From: Peribacillus frigoritolerans
GTDB taxonomy: Bacteria; Bacillota; Bacilli; Bacillales; DSM-1321
Length of the DNA stretch: 64,000 bases
Assembly (NCBI RefSeq): GCF_040250305.1
Contig: NZ_CP158190.1
Coordinates: 590,001-654,000 of the forward strand
Direction of reading: 5' to 3'
Part shown: in pieces, positions 43,655 to 53,147 of the stretch
Position numbering within the stretch: position 1 is the stretch's first letter
Layout: every line of letters starts with the position of its first letter
Translations under genes and position numbers: made by a program
Notes under the pieces: generated by a model
What the model was told of the DNA's origin: nothing
Databases searched by the model: none
What the model saw: only the letters and a program-made list of their open reading frames with translations

Positions 43655-45574
43655 TTAGTTTCTCAAAAGTCTTAAGCTGTTCAGTATAACGAGAATTGTG
43701 CTTCCTTCATGTCCAATGACGCCGTATGGAAGGTCAAGGAATTGAAGGAAATTGGATGCGATCAGGATCATGATCACCGAAATTGAAAAGATGACGTTTT
43801 GTTTGATGATTCGATTCATCTTCTTGGATAATTTGACTGCTTCCGCGATGCGCGGCAGGTCATTCTTCATCAGAACAACATCCGCTGTCTCCAAAGCAAC
43901 ATCCGTGCCTTCACCCATTGCAATTCCCACAGATGCCGTTGCCAGAGCAGGTGCATCATTGATGCCATCCCCAACCATTGCTACAGTGCCAAAATGTTCT
44001 TTCAGCCTTTTTACTTCAGTCACTTTGGTTTCTGGCAGGCATTCGGCAATATATGCATCAATATGGCTTTCCGACGCAATCGCTTTAGCCGTTTTTTCAC
44101 CATCGCCTGTCAGCATGACGGTATGGATGCCCTCATTTTTCAAAGCTTCGATGGCTGTAATGGTTTCTTCACGCACGACATCTTTCAAAGTGAGAATACC
44201 GGCAATCCCTTGATCATCCTTTGCATAAACGATTGTCTTACCTTGTTCAGCCAATGTCAGTGCAATGCCATTTTGGAATCGTTCTGCTTCACTGCGACCG
44301 ACGAAATCAGCCTTTCCGACTTTCCAAAGCACGCCATTGATGTATGCTTGAACCCCATTGCCTGAGATATCTTCCATGTTATCCGGTTTAATGATGTCTC
44401 TTTGCAATTTTGTTTTGGCATAACGTACGATCGATGTTGCCAAAGGGTGGTTCGAATAATTTTCAACAGATGCAATATGAAATAAGAAATCATCTTCGTT
44501 TAAATCTTCGCGGATAATGACATCCGTTACCTCCGGTTTTCCTTTTGTCAATGTACCGGTTTTATCTAAAGCAATTGCCTGAAGGTTACCTAGATTCTCA
44601 AGATGGATGCCGCCTTTAAATAAAATGCCATGACGAGCACCATTTGAAATGGCAGAAAGCGTAGCTGGCATAATAGAGGCCACAAGGGCACAAGGTGAAG
44701 CGACAACGAGCAGGATCATCGCTCTGTAGAATGTTTCGGTCCAGCTCCACCCCAATATGAAATGGGGTACGAACATCATCAAGCCGACAACGGTCAATAC
44801 CACTTTTACATAAGTCCCTTCAAACCGTTCAATGAACAGCTGGGAAGGGGACTTTTCACTTTGTGCGGATTGAACGAGAGTGATTATTTTTTGAAATAAT
44901 GTTTCACTTGCTGGTTTGGTGATTTCCACGGTAATCGTACCACGGAGATTAACCGTTCCGGCAAATACTTCATCATCCAATGATTTGCTGACCGGTATGG
45001 ATTCACCAGTGATGGCGGCTTCATCGATATTGGTACGGCCGTCCGTGATTTTTCCATCTGAAGGAACTCTCTCACCTGGTTTCACTAAAATCTGATCCCC
45101 GACATGCAGCTGTGAAACGGATACGGTTTCTTCATATCCGTTAGTGATACGCAGTGCTTCCTCAGGCTGTAAGTCCATAAGTGCCGAAATTTCTTTATGG
45201 CTTTTATTCATCGTGTATGTCTCAAGGGCACCGCTTAAAGCGAAGATGAAAATCAATATGGCACCTTCCGTCCAGTAACCGATAACCGCAGAACCGATGG
45301 CCGCAAAAATCATCAGCATCTCAACATTCAATTCCCGGTCGGCAATCGTATCTTCTATTCCTTCTTTTGCCTTGGCATATCCGCCAATCAAGAAAGAAGC
45401 TAAGTATATGACGATTGAAGTGGACTCCATTCCGTTCTTTGAAAGGGCCCAGCCCAACACTATTAATAAACCGCTGAATAATGCAGCAATAAGTTCTAGA
45501 TGAGGTTTTGCTTTTTCCAACCAAGTGGTTTGGCATGAAGCCGGTTGGGTTAAATGTTTAGTATCTGTAGTCAT
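43655..45574 (-). CDS. zosA: P1B-type heavy-metal ATPase (ZosA-like)
   Basis: A 639-aa metal-transporting P-type ATPase without an N-terminal metal-binding domain. Features: actuator motif ITGES, a membrane metal site written SPCALVAS (Ser-Pro-Cys instead of Cys-Pro-Cys), phosphorylation motif DKTGTLTKG, nucleotide-domain HP in NHPLATS, and hinge GDGINDAPAL. The SPC motif and overall match point to ZosA, the PerR-controlled zinc importer of B. subtilis. Cd/Zn export is the alternative. The ATG at 45574 sits 5-8 nt behind GGGAGGG; the in-frame GTG 15 bp upstream overlaps that site. Confidence 0.85.
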   Translation of the reverse strand: MTTDTKHLTQPASCQTTWLEKAKPHLELIAALFSGLLIVLGWALSKNGMESTSIVIYLASFLIGGYAKAKEGIEDTIADRELNVEMLMIFAAIGSAVIGYWTEGAILIFIFALSGALETYTMNKSHKEISALMDLQPEEALRITNGYEETVSVSQLHVGDQILVKPGERVPSDGKITDGRTNIDEAAITGESIPVSKSLDDEVFAGTVNLRGTITVEITKPASETLFQKIITLVQSAQSEKSPSQLFIERFEGTYVKVVLTVVGLMMFVPHFILGWSWTETFYRAMILLVVASPCALVASIMPATLSAISNGARHGILFKGGIHLENLGNLQAIALDKTGTLTKGKPEVTDVIIREDLNEDDFLFHIASVENYSNHPLATSIVRYAKTKLQRDIIKPDNMEDISGNGVQAYINGVLWKVGKADFVGRSEAERFQNGIALTLAEQGKTIVYAKDDQGIAGILTLKDVVREETITAIEALKNEGIHTVMLTGDGEKTAKAIASESHIDAYIAECLPETKVTEVKRLKEHFGTVAMVGDGINDAPALATASVGIAMGEGTDVALETADVVLMKNDLPRIAEAVKLSKKMNRIIKQNVIFSISVIMILIASNFLQFLDLPYGVIGHEGSTILVILNSLRLLRN

Positions 45575-45611
45575 AAGATTCCCTCCCACATTCTTTTCTA
45601 TTTTGTGTAAA

Positions 45612-45626
45612 TGATATAGATTATCA
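45612..45626. promoter_or_regulatory. Fur/PerR-type 7-1-7 operator candidate
   Basis: TGATATAGATTATCA matches the Fur-family consensus TGATAATNATTATCA at 12 of 14 defined positions. It sits 38 bp upstream of the ATPase start, where B. subtilis zosA is controlled by PerR. The sequence alone does not say whether Fur, PerR or Zur binds. Confidence 0.5.
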
Positions 45627-45907
45627 TTTGTATGATATATAATTGAGAAAGATAATCAACGTCATTTCTCTGGATAAAATATGAAAGCTGCCACCGTAAT
45701 TGCGATGACAGCAATGTTTTCAAAGGTTTTTAAATGTAATGTCCCTTTTGTTATTATTATAATACCACATATCCTATTCAGAAATAAAGAAGAATGATTC
45801 TAATCTAGTAAAAAATATAAAGTACTTCCTATCCAAATATTTAGCCGCTATTGAGAAATACCTTTCAAATTGAATAATAAAAGAAGTAGTCCAGATAATA
45901 AACTATA
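45627..45907. other. intergenic, nothing firm
   Basis: This region lies between the ATPase promoter and the converging end of the MFS gene. A minus-strand open frame reading KTFENIAVIAITVAAFIFYP (about 45667-45720) looks like a membrane peptide but has no start codon, so it is not called a gene. Confidence 0.4.
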
Positions 45908-47074
45908 CTACATAACTGAAGCAGGCATTTTCTCCTTAAACAAGGCCAATGAAATGAAGACAAGGAAAAGCATGATGCTGATCATATAGAAAAAATTCCC
46001 ACCTTGTATATGTTCAATGACGAGGCCGCCAAAAAACGGACCGCCGATGCTGCCGAGGCTAAAGAAAATACTGCATAATAAATTTCCAGCAGGTAATAGG
46101 TTTCGAGGCAAAAGGTCTGCCATATAACTTATTCCCAGCGAGAAAGTCGAACCAACCATCATTCCGCCAAACATAAAGCAAATGAATAGACCAAGCACTG
46201 AATAAGAATAAATCCCTGCAAGAGTGAATATGGCAAACCCTGAAAAAAGTATCGTCAGCAAGGTCTTTCGCCGGCCAAAACGGTCACTTATCATCCCCAA
46301 GGGAATCTGGGTAAGCAGAGTCCCTGCGGAAAATGCCGGAATGATGATGGATACTGCGGTTAAATCGATTCCGGAGCGCAGGGCGAATACAGGAAAATTG
46401 CTATTCAATGATGCTTCAAGCACGCCAAAAGTGAACGGAAGTAAAAAAGCGACCCAAGCTATGCGGCTAACTTTCGTAAACCTTTTGAGTGTGCCAAGGA
46501 ATGATGTGCTTTCAGAATCATCCTGTTCAGGAAGCTCATTTCTAATAAGGAAAACAGTGGACCAAGCTAGAAGACTAAGTATGGATGTGATGATGAAAGG
46601 CAAAGACTGATTAATCTCGAGAAGCTTCGTCATCATCGGGCCAACCATGAAGCCAAGACTGAAGAAAAGTCCATAAATGGCAAGATTCCTTCCGCGCTTC
46701 GTTTTTGGTGAAATGGCAGTGATCCATGTCTGGGTAGCAAAGTGAAGTGTATGATCGCCGATTCCGATGAAGAAACGGAGGACGAACCAGAACCAGAATG
46801 ATTTCCAAACAGGAAATAAGGCAAGCGATAGAATGACCGTTATCCCGCCAAATAATATCAATGGCTTATAGCCGTATTTACGGAGCGGGGCTTCCATAAA
46901 AGGAGAAATCAACAGAATTCCAATATAAAGCGAGGCTGCATGAAACCCGTTTAGGGATGAGCTAATTCCGTCATTTTCAAAAATGATGGCTATGATCGGC
47001 AGAAGCATCCCTTGAGAAAACCCAGATATGCCGACAATTACAATTAAAACGCTAAAAAGCAATTTATTATTCAT
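45908..47074 (-). CDS. yfkF: major facilitator superfamily transporter (YfkF)
   Basis: A 388-aa MFS permease with 12 membrane helices. The loop 2-3 motif is weak, while GMISDRFGRRKTLL between helices 8 and 9 is the well-conserved repeat. FFIGIGDHTLHFATQTWITA and GRNLAIYGLFFSLGFMVGP mark the first half. Substrate unknown; drug or sugar efflux are typical for this group. AGGAGACAT upstream of the ATG. Its place next to yfkE and yfkD supports the YfkF identity. Confidence 0.85.
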   Translation of the reverse strand: MNNKLLFSVLIVIVGISGFSQGMLLPIIAIIFENDGISSSLNGFHAASLYIGILLISPFMEAPLRKYGYKPLILFGGITVILSLALFPVWKSFWFWFVLRFFIGIGDHTLHFATQTWITAISPKTKRGRNLAIYGLFFSLGFMVGPMMTKLLEINQSLPFIITSILSLLAWSTVFLIRNELPEQDDSESTSFLGTLKRFTKVSRIAWVAFLLPFTFGVLEASLNSNFPVFALRSGIDLTAVSIIIPAFSAGTLLTQIPLGMISDRFGRRKTLLTILFSGFAIFTLAGIYSYSVLGLFICFMFGGMMVGSTFSLGISYMADLLPRNLLPAGNLLCSIFFSLGSIGGPFFGGLVIEHIQGGNFFYMISIMLFLVFISLALFKEKMPASVM

Positions 47075-47266
47075 AAAATCATGTCTCCTAAGATATGTAT
47101 ACCTTCTTGATGTTACATCTTAGGAAGAGGATTAAGCAATAGAAATTTGGGTAAATATTGACAAGAAGAGAGAAGATGATAAAATTTTCCTTTGTCATCG
47201 CCGGAAGATTATGTATGATAGTTTTTGTTACATAAAAAGAACTATAGGATTGTGAGGAGAAGTATC

Positions 47267-48322
47267 GTGAATAAAATATTTTTGGGGCTTGTCCTGTTAG
47301 GCGTCCCTATATCAGTCATTGGGTCATTATTGCATTGGCCGAGTGTGATCATGTTCATCGTATATTGCTTAACCATCGTCGCGCTAGCAGGATTCATGGG
47401 CCGTGCGACTGAAAGCTTAGCGATCGTTATGGGACCAAGGATAGGCGGTCTCTTGAATGCAACCTTTGGAAATGCAGTGGAATTGATCATATCCATCTTT
47501 TCATTAAAGGCGGGGCTTGTTGGGGTCGTGTTGGCTTCTTTGACTGGTTCCGTATTAGGAAACTTATTGTTGGTGGCAGGACTTTCATTCTTTGTCGGAG
47601 GGACTAAATACAAAAGGCAGAAATTTAATGTATTCGATGCGAGGCATAATGCCGGTCTATTGATTTTTGCAGTTATTGTAGCCTTCGTCATACCGGAAGT
47701 ATTCACACAAGACATGAGTGAATCACGTACGATGTCGTTAAGTGTAGGAATTTCCATTATATTGATCTTATTATATCTTGCTGCATTATTCTTTAAATTG
47801 GTTACTCACCGCGGGGTATATCAGCATACGGAGAAACCTGAGGAACATGAAGAGGAAGTACCGGAGTGGAGCAAGAAAAAGGCAATTATAATACTTGCTG
47901 TCGCTACATTGGCCGTTGCGTATGTATCGGAGAAACTTGTTCATACGTTCAGCGAAGTGGGGGAAACCTTCGGATGGTCGGAGTTATTCATCGGTGTCAT
48001 TATCGTTGCAATCGTGGGTAATGCGGCAGAGCATGCGTCCGCCGTCATAATGGCCTATAAAAACAAAATGGATGTCGCAGTGGAGATTGCCGTAGGTTCC
48101 ACGCTTCAAGTAGCGATGTTCGTAGCTCCTGTACTAGTGCTTATTTCATTAATGTATCCAACGCATATGCCGCTTGTTTTCACAATGCCAGAACTGATAT
48201 CAATGGTTACAGCAGTCTTTCTGATGATCATGATTTCGAATGACGGGGAAACGAACTGGTTTGAAGGCCTTACCTTATTGGCCGCTTACTTCATTATGGG
48301 AATTGGATTTTACTTATTATAA
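47267..48322 (+). CDS. chaA: Ca2+/H+ antiporter (CAX family, YfkE/ChaA)
   Basis: A 351-aa cation exchanger with 11 membrane helices in two inverted halves. Each half carries the CAX alpha-repeat: GGLLNATFGNAVELIISIF in the first and VAIVGNAAEHASAVIMAYK in the second. An acidic loop (EKPEEHEEEVPEW) separates them. It exports Ca2+ in exchange for protons. GTG at 47267 with GAGGAGAAG upstream gives exactly the length of the B. subtilis protein; an upstream start lacks a site. Confidence 0.93.
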   Translation: MNKIFLGLVLLGVPISVIGSLLHWPSVIMFIVYCLTIVALAGFMGRATESLAIVMGPRIGGLLNATFGNAVELIISIFSLKAGLVGVVLASLTGSVLGNLLLVAGLSFFVGGTKYKRQKFNVFDARHNAGLLIFAVIVAFVIPEVFTQDMSESRTMSLSVGISIILILLYLAALFFKLVTHRGVYQHTEKPEEHEEEVPEWSKKKAIIILAVATLAVAYVSEKLVHTFSEVGETFGWSELFIGVIIVAIVGNAAEHASAVIMAYKNKMDVAVEIAVGSTLQVAMFVAPVLVLISLMYPTHMPLVFTMPELISMVTAVFLMIMISNDGETNWFEGLTLLAAYFIMGIGFYLL

Positions 48323-48329
48323 GGATGCA

Positions 48330-48360
48330 GGCCTTCCGATGCGGGAGGTCTTTCTTTTTA
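48330..48360 (+). terminator. intrinsic terminator after chaA
   Basis: An imperfect GGCCTTCC/GGGAGGTC stem with a short loop is followed by TTTCTTTTT, 8 bp after the stop. Confidence 0.6.
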
Positions 48361-48376
48361 TATAATTGAAAAATAA

Positions 48377-48414
48377 AAATGACTCTGCTCAAGTTAGATT
48401 TAGCAGAGTCATTT
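48377..48414 (-). terminator. hairpin terminator for a decayed minus-strand small gene
   Basis: A perfect stem of about 13 bp (AAATGACTCTGCT/AGCAGAGTCATTT) has a 12-nt loop and A/T-rich flanks. It sits 14 bp downstream of the frame at 48428-48587 and more than 50 bp after chaA, so it fits the minus strand. Confidence 0.55.
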
Positions 48415-48427
48415 CTATATTAGTAAA

Positions 48428-48587
48428 TTACCATTCATAAGTTAATCCAAAATTTTTCATCATGCTTTTGTAAAAGTTGAGAAAATATTCTAGAGTGTCA
48501 CACCATCCTTTTACATCAGATTTAAGTATAGGCGAATTCGTTTTCTGTCATCCTTTAAAAGGGTGTCATGGATTGTTCGATAAGCAT
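48428..48587 (-). pseudogene. degenerate small gene
   Basis: On the minus strand AGGAGG lies just before an ATG (48587) whose frame reads MLIEQSMTPF(stop)RMTENEFAYT(stop). The neighbouring frame then reads LKSDVKGWCDTLEYFLNFYK to a stop after LTYEW. Removing one stop and one frameshift would give about 50 aa. A terminator-like hairpin follows. I do not recognise the family; a chance run of short frames cannot be ruled out. Confidence 0.35.
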
Positions 48588-48791
48588 ACCTCCTGAAGGT
48601 TTAATAGGTATGAACGATTTCGCCTCCTTTTTATAATGTAAAATAAGTATAACCGATTTGAATTAAAAAGTAAATATTCTGAACTTTACAAATTCATTAC
48701 AAAATCGAAATAAGAATGAAATGTATAGAATGTTGGCTAAAAACAAAATCTATAACAAAATGATTGAACCCCTCAAAAGGAGTGCGACAGC

Positions 48792-49604
48792 ATGAGAAGA
48801 ACTATTCTTATTACGATGATTGCCCTAATTGCCTTCATTCAGGCGAATGTAAGTTTTGCAGCTGATATTCCAGAAGGCAAAGCAAATCCGAATATGGTGA
48901 ATATCCCACCTTCCGTTTTGAATATTGCAAAGGAGAATACGTATCCGAACCCAACCCAGGATCTTCCGATGCTGCAGCCGAGTAAGCTGGCCGAACAATT
49001 GATCGATTCAACGGATATCAAGATTGAAAATCCAGAACTCATCCATATGTTGAATGAATCGGCAATTGCAAAAGCTCCGCTTGCTTTTGGTTACAGGGCA
49101 ACGATTTACCTTGGCCATTGGGCATTGAATTATGAGTCTTCGGAAACGGCGCCAAACTGGGAATACCAAAAAATCAATACGAATTACTACGATAATCGCG
49201 GCGGTGAGGTTCCATACAAGATCCGTTATGTCCAGGAAAGTCAGAAGGCAGTGAGTGGCGGTCTCACAGCAAAAATCCCTAAGGCAGAGGATGTTCAAAA
49301 GATGATGCTGTTAAAAGCCACTGAGAAAACGAATTTGCCATTGGCTTTTGAAACGATCATCGGAGCTGGTACGAAAAAAGATGAAGTATACAATATTGCT
49401 TCTAATAGGATAGGTTACTTATCCAGTTATGCTTCCGCCGTCAATGAAAAAGGGAAGGTCACATATGGGGAAGTGTATTTGAACTTAAAAGGAAGTAAAA
49501 GAACCATTACGATAAAGAACATCACTTCACAAGGCATCGGTGCATGGATACCGGTTCAGGACCATGTTTCCTTCAGCTTTACAGTCTCGCAGCAACCCAG
49601 GTAA
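48792..49604 (+). CDS. yfkD: YfkD family secreted protein
   Basis: A 270-aa protein with a signal peptide (TILITMIALIAFIQANVSFA, cleavage after AA) and a single YfkD domain (PSVLNIAKENTYPNPTQDLP; later WALNYESSETAPNWEYQKIN and GIGAWIPVQDHVSFSF). It is conserved in Bacillus, of unknown function, and in B. subtilis lies next to yfkE. RBS AAAAGGAGTG. Confidence 0.88.
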   Translation: MRRTILITMIALIAFIQANVSFAADIPEGKANPNMVNIPPSVLNIAKENTYPNPTQDLPMLQPSKLAEQLIDSTDIKIENPELIHMLNESAIAKAPLAFGYRATIYLGHWALNYESSETAPNWEYQKINTNYYDNRGGEVPYKIRYVQESQKAVSGGLTAKIPKAEDVQKMMLLKATEKTNLPLAFETIIGAGTKKDEVYNIASNRIGYLSSYASAVNEKGKVTYGEVYLNLKGSKRTITIKNITSQGIGAWIPVQDHVSFSFTVSQQPR

Positions 49605-49610
49605 ATTAAA

Positions 49611-49640
49611 AAACTCGCCGGATTGGCGAGTTTTTTTCTT
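49611..49640. terminator. bidirectional terminator
   Basis: An 8-bp perfect stem (AACTCGCC/GGCGAGTT) with a 5-nt loop and T7 separates converging yfkD and yfkAB. Confidence 0.88.
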
Positions 49641-50767
49641 CATATGGTTGACTTCCTGATCCTGAAGTCCTCCTTCGGGTAGTATGCATTTTTGACGAGA
49701 ACATTCGGGCCTAGACATTTGACTGCCGGGCAGTGGCAATTCAATTCATTGGCCAGTTTCGAATTCATCCATGTTTCATAGGATTCGGTCAAGGGCTGGT
49801 CTTTGATATTCCCTAATGTAGGTGCGTCCCCGAAATCGGTCACGATCACTTCCCCTGTGAAAATATTGATGTTCAACCGGGAACGTCCATCAGGGTCATT
49901 ACGAACAGTCACTTTATGTGAACCATAAAGGCGTTGAAGCAGCTTTATATCCTCTTTATTGTTATTGCAAGGATAAAATGGCAGGGTACCGAAAAGCATC
50001 CAAACATTTTCATCACGGATATCAAGCAAATGATGAATCGCTTCACGCATTTTGTCCAGTGATAAAGTTTCAAGTGCCGAAGCGAAATCGCTTGGATACA
50101 TGGGATGAATTTCATGCCTTTGACATCCCATTTCATCGACGATCTGCCTGTGAATATGCTCAAGATGAGGCAATGTCCGTTTATTGAGCATCGTTTCTGC
50201 AGATACCAGCACACCAGCTTTTGTCAGGGCACGGGAATTTTCAATCATTTTATCAAATAATTTCTTTCGCTGTTCCCGAGATGGTTTTCGGTCCATCATG
50301 GCAAAGCCGATATCAATGAATTCATCGATTGTTCCCCAGTTATGGGAAATGTGCAGAACATCCAAATAAGGAATGATTTCCTCATACCGTTCCAGGTCAA
50401 GGGTCAAATTGGAATTGATTTGTGTCCGGACCCCGCGGCTACGGGCATATTTCAATAGAGGCAAAACATAATTCTTCACTTGTTTTCTTGAAAGCATCGG
50501 CTCCCCGCCAGTGATGCTGAGCGAGCGAAGCAAAGGGATCTCATCGAGGCGCTGAATCAGTAATTCCAGTGGCAGTGCATCCGGGTCCTTGGGCTGGAGT
50601 GTGTAACCGACGGCACAATGCTCACAACGCATATTGCAAAGGGTGGTTGTGGTGAACTCCACATTGGTAAGGCTGAGTTTTCCATATTGTTCAACGTCCA
50701 TATATGCTTCCCAAGGGTCATACTTGGGTGTAATTGGTGTTAAAAGATCTTGCTTGATTATTGACAT
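49640..50767 (-). CDS. yfkAB: radical SAM/CxCxxxxC motif protein YfkAB
   Basis: A 375-aa radical S-adenosylmethionine enzyme. The cluster motif is CNMRCEHC (C44-x3-C48-x2-C51), followed by the SAM-binding SITGGEPML. A C-terminal extension carries the defining CHCPAVKC (CxCxxxxC) motif, probably ligating an auxiliary cluster. The reaction is unknown. In some B. subtilis annotations the gene was split into yfkA and yfkB; here it is one intact frame. ATG with AAGGAG upstream. Confidence 0.92.
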   Translation of the reverse strand: MSIIKQDLLTPITPKYDPWEAYMDVEQYGKLSLTNVEFTTTTLCNMRCEHCAVGYTLQPKDPDALPLELLIQRLDEIPLLRSLSITGGEPMLSRKQVKNYVLPLLKYARSRGVRTQINSNLTLDLERYEEIIPYLDVLHISHNWGTIDEFIDIGFAMMDRKPSREQRKKLFDKMIENSRALTKAGVLVSAETMLNKRTLPHLEHIHRQIVDEMGCQRHEIHPMYPSDFASALETLSLDKMREAIHHLLDIRDENVWMLFGTLPFYPCNNNKEDIKLLQRLYGSHKVTVRNDPDGRSRLNINIFTGEVIVTDFGDAPTLGNIKDQPLTESYETWMNSKLANELNCHCPAVKCLGPNVLVKNAYYPKEDFRIRKSTI

Positions 50768-50917
50768 ATTTAAAACTCCTTACGTAATAATGCACTAACC
50801 CATTATGAACAATGGGGACAAAAATTGTCAAATGGCGGAGAGCTGCATTTATAGCTTGCCATTGCACTTTCAAGCAGATTTCGTTACGATGAAAGAAGAA
50901 CGGAAGGAGAGTGCCTC

Positions 50918-51103
50918 ATGGGAAAATCCATTACAGGTAAAAACGAACAATTAACATACTTAAAAGAACGCCTCACGATGTTCATGGAAGTTCTTGATCA
51001 TATCGAACCGGAAAATACGGAGTTGGAAGATATAGACCGTTTAATCGGCATGTTAGATGATTTGGAAGGCAAAGTGGAACAATTCAAAACCCGCGAAGAC
51101 TAA
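50918..51103 (+). CDS. SE1561 family small protein
   Basis: A 61-aa acidic helical protein (LTYLKERLTMFMEVLDHIEP, then DIDRLIGMLDDLEGKVEQF) matching the SE1561 family found in Bacillus and Staphylococcus. Function unknown. RBS GGAAGGAG 8 nt before the ATG. Divergent from yfkAB. Confidence 0.8.
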   Translation: MGKSITGKNEQLTYLKERLTMFMEVLDHIEPENTELEDIDRLIGMLDDLEGKVEQFKTRED

Positions 51104-51146
51104 TATCTGTTTCGATAGTATGATTTTTTCAATGTTAATATTCATG

Positions 51147-51180
51147 AAGGGATGACGGGAAAACTGCGTCATCCTTTTTT
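51147..51180 (+). terminator. intrinsic terminator
   Basis: The stem GGGATGACG/CGTCATCC(T) with a 9-nt loop is followed by T6. It ends the SE1561 transcript. Confidence 0.8.
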
Positions 51181-51391
51181 GATGGAAATGATTGGTGATG
51201 CAATTTAACTCATGGGCTATTTCTGGCGCTTTGCTCATTTCTCTCCAAATTGCTTTTCATTATGAAAAATAATTACTTGTTTTCGAAAGATTATGTTAGA
51301 TGTATAATAAAACGGGTGTTGTATCATTCGCTATTTATAGAGAAGCAGGGAAATGATTAAATTTAGGGGAAATAAGAGGGGGAAGAGAAAT

Positions 51392-52960
51392 TTGGATATT
51401 CAAAAATTCCAAGAAAGTATGTACAGTCTAATCGTTGAAACTTCAACGAATCTTCCAAAGGATGTTCGTCGTGCGGTCAAAAGTGCAAAACAACGTGAAA
51501 ATGCAGGTACTCGTTCTGCATTAAGCCTGACCACCATCACGAATAATATTACAATGGCTGACGACAATGTATCACCGATTTGTCAGGATACTGGTCTGCC
51601 GACTTTCAAAATAAAAACTCCAGTTGGCGTGAACCAACTTGAAATAAAAAAAGCAATCCGGAATGCGATCATCTTAGCGACAAAGGGCGGAAAACTTCGT
51701 CCAAACGCAGTTGACTCTTTATCGGGTGAAAATAGCGGGGATAACCTTGGGGAAGGTCTTCCTGTCATTAAATTCGATCAATGGGAAAAAGACTATATTG
51801 ATGTTCGGCTCATCTTAAAAGGCGGCGGCTGTGAAAATAAAAACATCCAATACAGTCTGCCTATGGAGCTTGAAGGATTGGGAAAAGCGGGCCGTGATTT
51901 GGACGGAATCCGTAAATGTGTCCTTCACTCTGTCTACCAAGCACAAGGACAAGGCTGCAGTGCCGGCTTCATCGGCGTTGGTATCGGAGGGGACCGTTCA
52001 TCCGGATATGATCTGGCTAAGGCTCAACTTTTCCGCAGTAATGAAGATGTGAATCCGAATGAAGACCTTCGTAAACTTGAAGATTACATCATGAAGACAG
52101 CTAATGAATTAGGAATCGGCACGATGGGCTTTGGCGGCGAAACTACACTGCTTGGATGTAAAATCGGTGTCATGCACCGTATTCCGGCAAGCTTTTTCGT
52201 ATCCGTTGCTTACAACTGCTGGGCGTTCCGCCGTTTAGGAGTTAAAGTCAATCCTGAAACAGGCGAAATCAATGAGTGGTTATATCAAGAAGGGGAGAAA
52301 ATCGACTTTGCTTTGGAAGCGGAAAAAGCAGCGAAGGATGAAGTGGCAGCCGCTGCAGAATCGGACGTTGAAGCTTCCCGTGAAATCACCCTGCAAGCAC
52401 CAATCACGGAAGAACAAATCCGTGAATTAAAAGTTGGTGACGTCGTTCATATTAACGGCAGAATGTATACAGGCCGTGACGCCATCCACAAGCACTTATC
52501 TGAAAATCCTGCACCAATCGACCTGGATGGACAAATCATCTACCACTGTGGACCGGTTATGCTGAAGGATGAAGAAGGCAAATGGCATGTGAAGGCTGCC
52601 GGACCGACAACAAGTATTCGTGAAGAGCCATACCAAGGCGATATCATGAAACGATTCGGCATCCGTGCAGTTATCGGTAAAGGCGGAATGGGACCAAAAA
52701 CACTAGAAGCACTAAGTGAACACGGCGGCGTTTATCTAAATGCAATCGGCGGGGCTGCTCAATATTATGCAGACTGCATCAAATCCGTCGAAGGTGTGAA
52801 CTTCACTGAATTTGGTATTCCAGAAGCAATGTGGCATCTGAATGTTGAAGGATTTACTGCCGTGGTTACCATGGATTCACATGGAAACAGCCTGCATAAA
52901 GACGTTCAACAATCTTCATTGGAAAAATTGGCACAATTCAAAGAACCAGTATTTAAATAA
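51392..52960 (+). CDS. class I fumarate hydratase (iron-sulfur)
   Basis: An oxygen-sensitive [4Fe-4S] hydro-lyase of about 522 aa that interconverts fumarate and malate. The fused alpha and beta domains are both present. Cluster cysteines are in PICQDTG, GQGCSAGF and LLGCKIG. The beta part begins near residue 355 with EITLQAPITEEQIRELKVGD and contains HINGRMYTGRDAIHK and IGKGGMGPKTLEAL. TTG at 51392 with GAGGGGG upstream is the likely start; a longer ATG start lacks a site. B. subtilis has only class II fumarase, so this is an additional or alternative enzyme. Tartrate dehydratase is the other possibility. Confidence 0.88.
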   Translation: MDIQKFQESMYSLIVETSTNLPKDVRRAVKSAKQRENAGTRSALSLTTITNNITMADDNVSPICQDTGLPTFKIKTPVGVNQLEIKKAIRNAIILATKGGKLRPNAVDSLSGENSGDNLGEGLPVIKFDQWEKDYIDVRLILKGGGCENKNIQYSLPMELEGLGKAGRDLDGIRKCVLHSVYQAQGQGCSAGFIGVGIGGDRSSGYDLAKAQLFRSNEDVNPNEDLRKLEDYIMKTANELGIGTMGFGGETTLLGCKIGVMHRIPASFFVSVAYNCWAFRRLGVKVNPETGEINEWLYQEGEKIDFALEAEKAAKDEVAAAAESDVEASREITLQAPITEEQIRELKVGDVVHINGRMYTGRDAIHKHLSENPAPIDLDGQIIYHCGPVMLKDEEGKWHVKAAGPTTSIREEPYQGDIMKRFGIRAVIGKGGMGPKTLEALSEHGGVYLNAIGGAAQYYADCIKSVEGVNFTEFGIPEAMWHLNVEGFTAVVTMDSHGNSLHKDVQQSSLEKLAQFKEPVFK

Positions 52961-52967
52961 ATGTATG

Positions 52968-53004
52968 GCAAAAGACGCTCACCAAACGGTTGGGCGTCTT
53001 TTGC
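52968..53004. terminator. bidirectional terminator
   Basis: A perfect 11-bp stem (GCAAAAGACGC/GCGTCTTTTGC) encloses a 15-nt loop between the fumarase gene and the converging small membrane protein gene. Confidence 0.8.
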
Positions 53005-53009
53005 ATAGC

Positions 53010-53147
53010 TTACTCTTCTATTTCGGGCAGTGGATCGATCCTCGATGCATCCTCTAAATTCAATCCACTTTTCACAAAATGAACAAACACTCCACCACTT
53101 AAACCAAGACAACCAACAAAGCCTAAAGTGATAACCCATTCCAGCAT
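53010..53147 (-). CDS. 45-aa single-pass membrane protein
   Basis: ATG at 53147 with GGGGGG 7-12 nt upstream starts a 45-codon frame. It has an N-terminal membrane helix (WVITLGFVGCLGLSGGVFVH) and an acidic C-terminal tail (LEDASRIDPLPEIEE). The stop abuts the bidirectional terminator. I know no family name. The clean ribosome binding site, helix-plus-tail design and terminator support a real gene. Confidence 0.65.
   Translation of the reverse strand: MLEWVITLGFVGCLGLSGGVFVHFVKSGLNLEDASRIDPLPEIEE

Noticed and set aside
45667..45735. Small membrane peptide (KTFENIAVIAITVAAFIFYP) on the minus strand
   Set aside because: No ATG, GTG or TTG opens the frame near the AAAGGG site, so translation cannot be supported.
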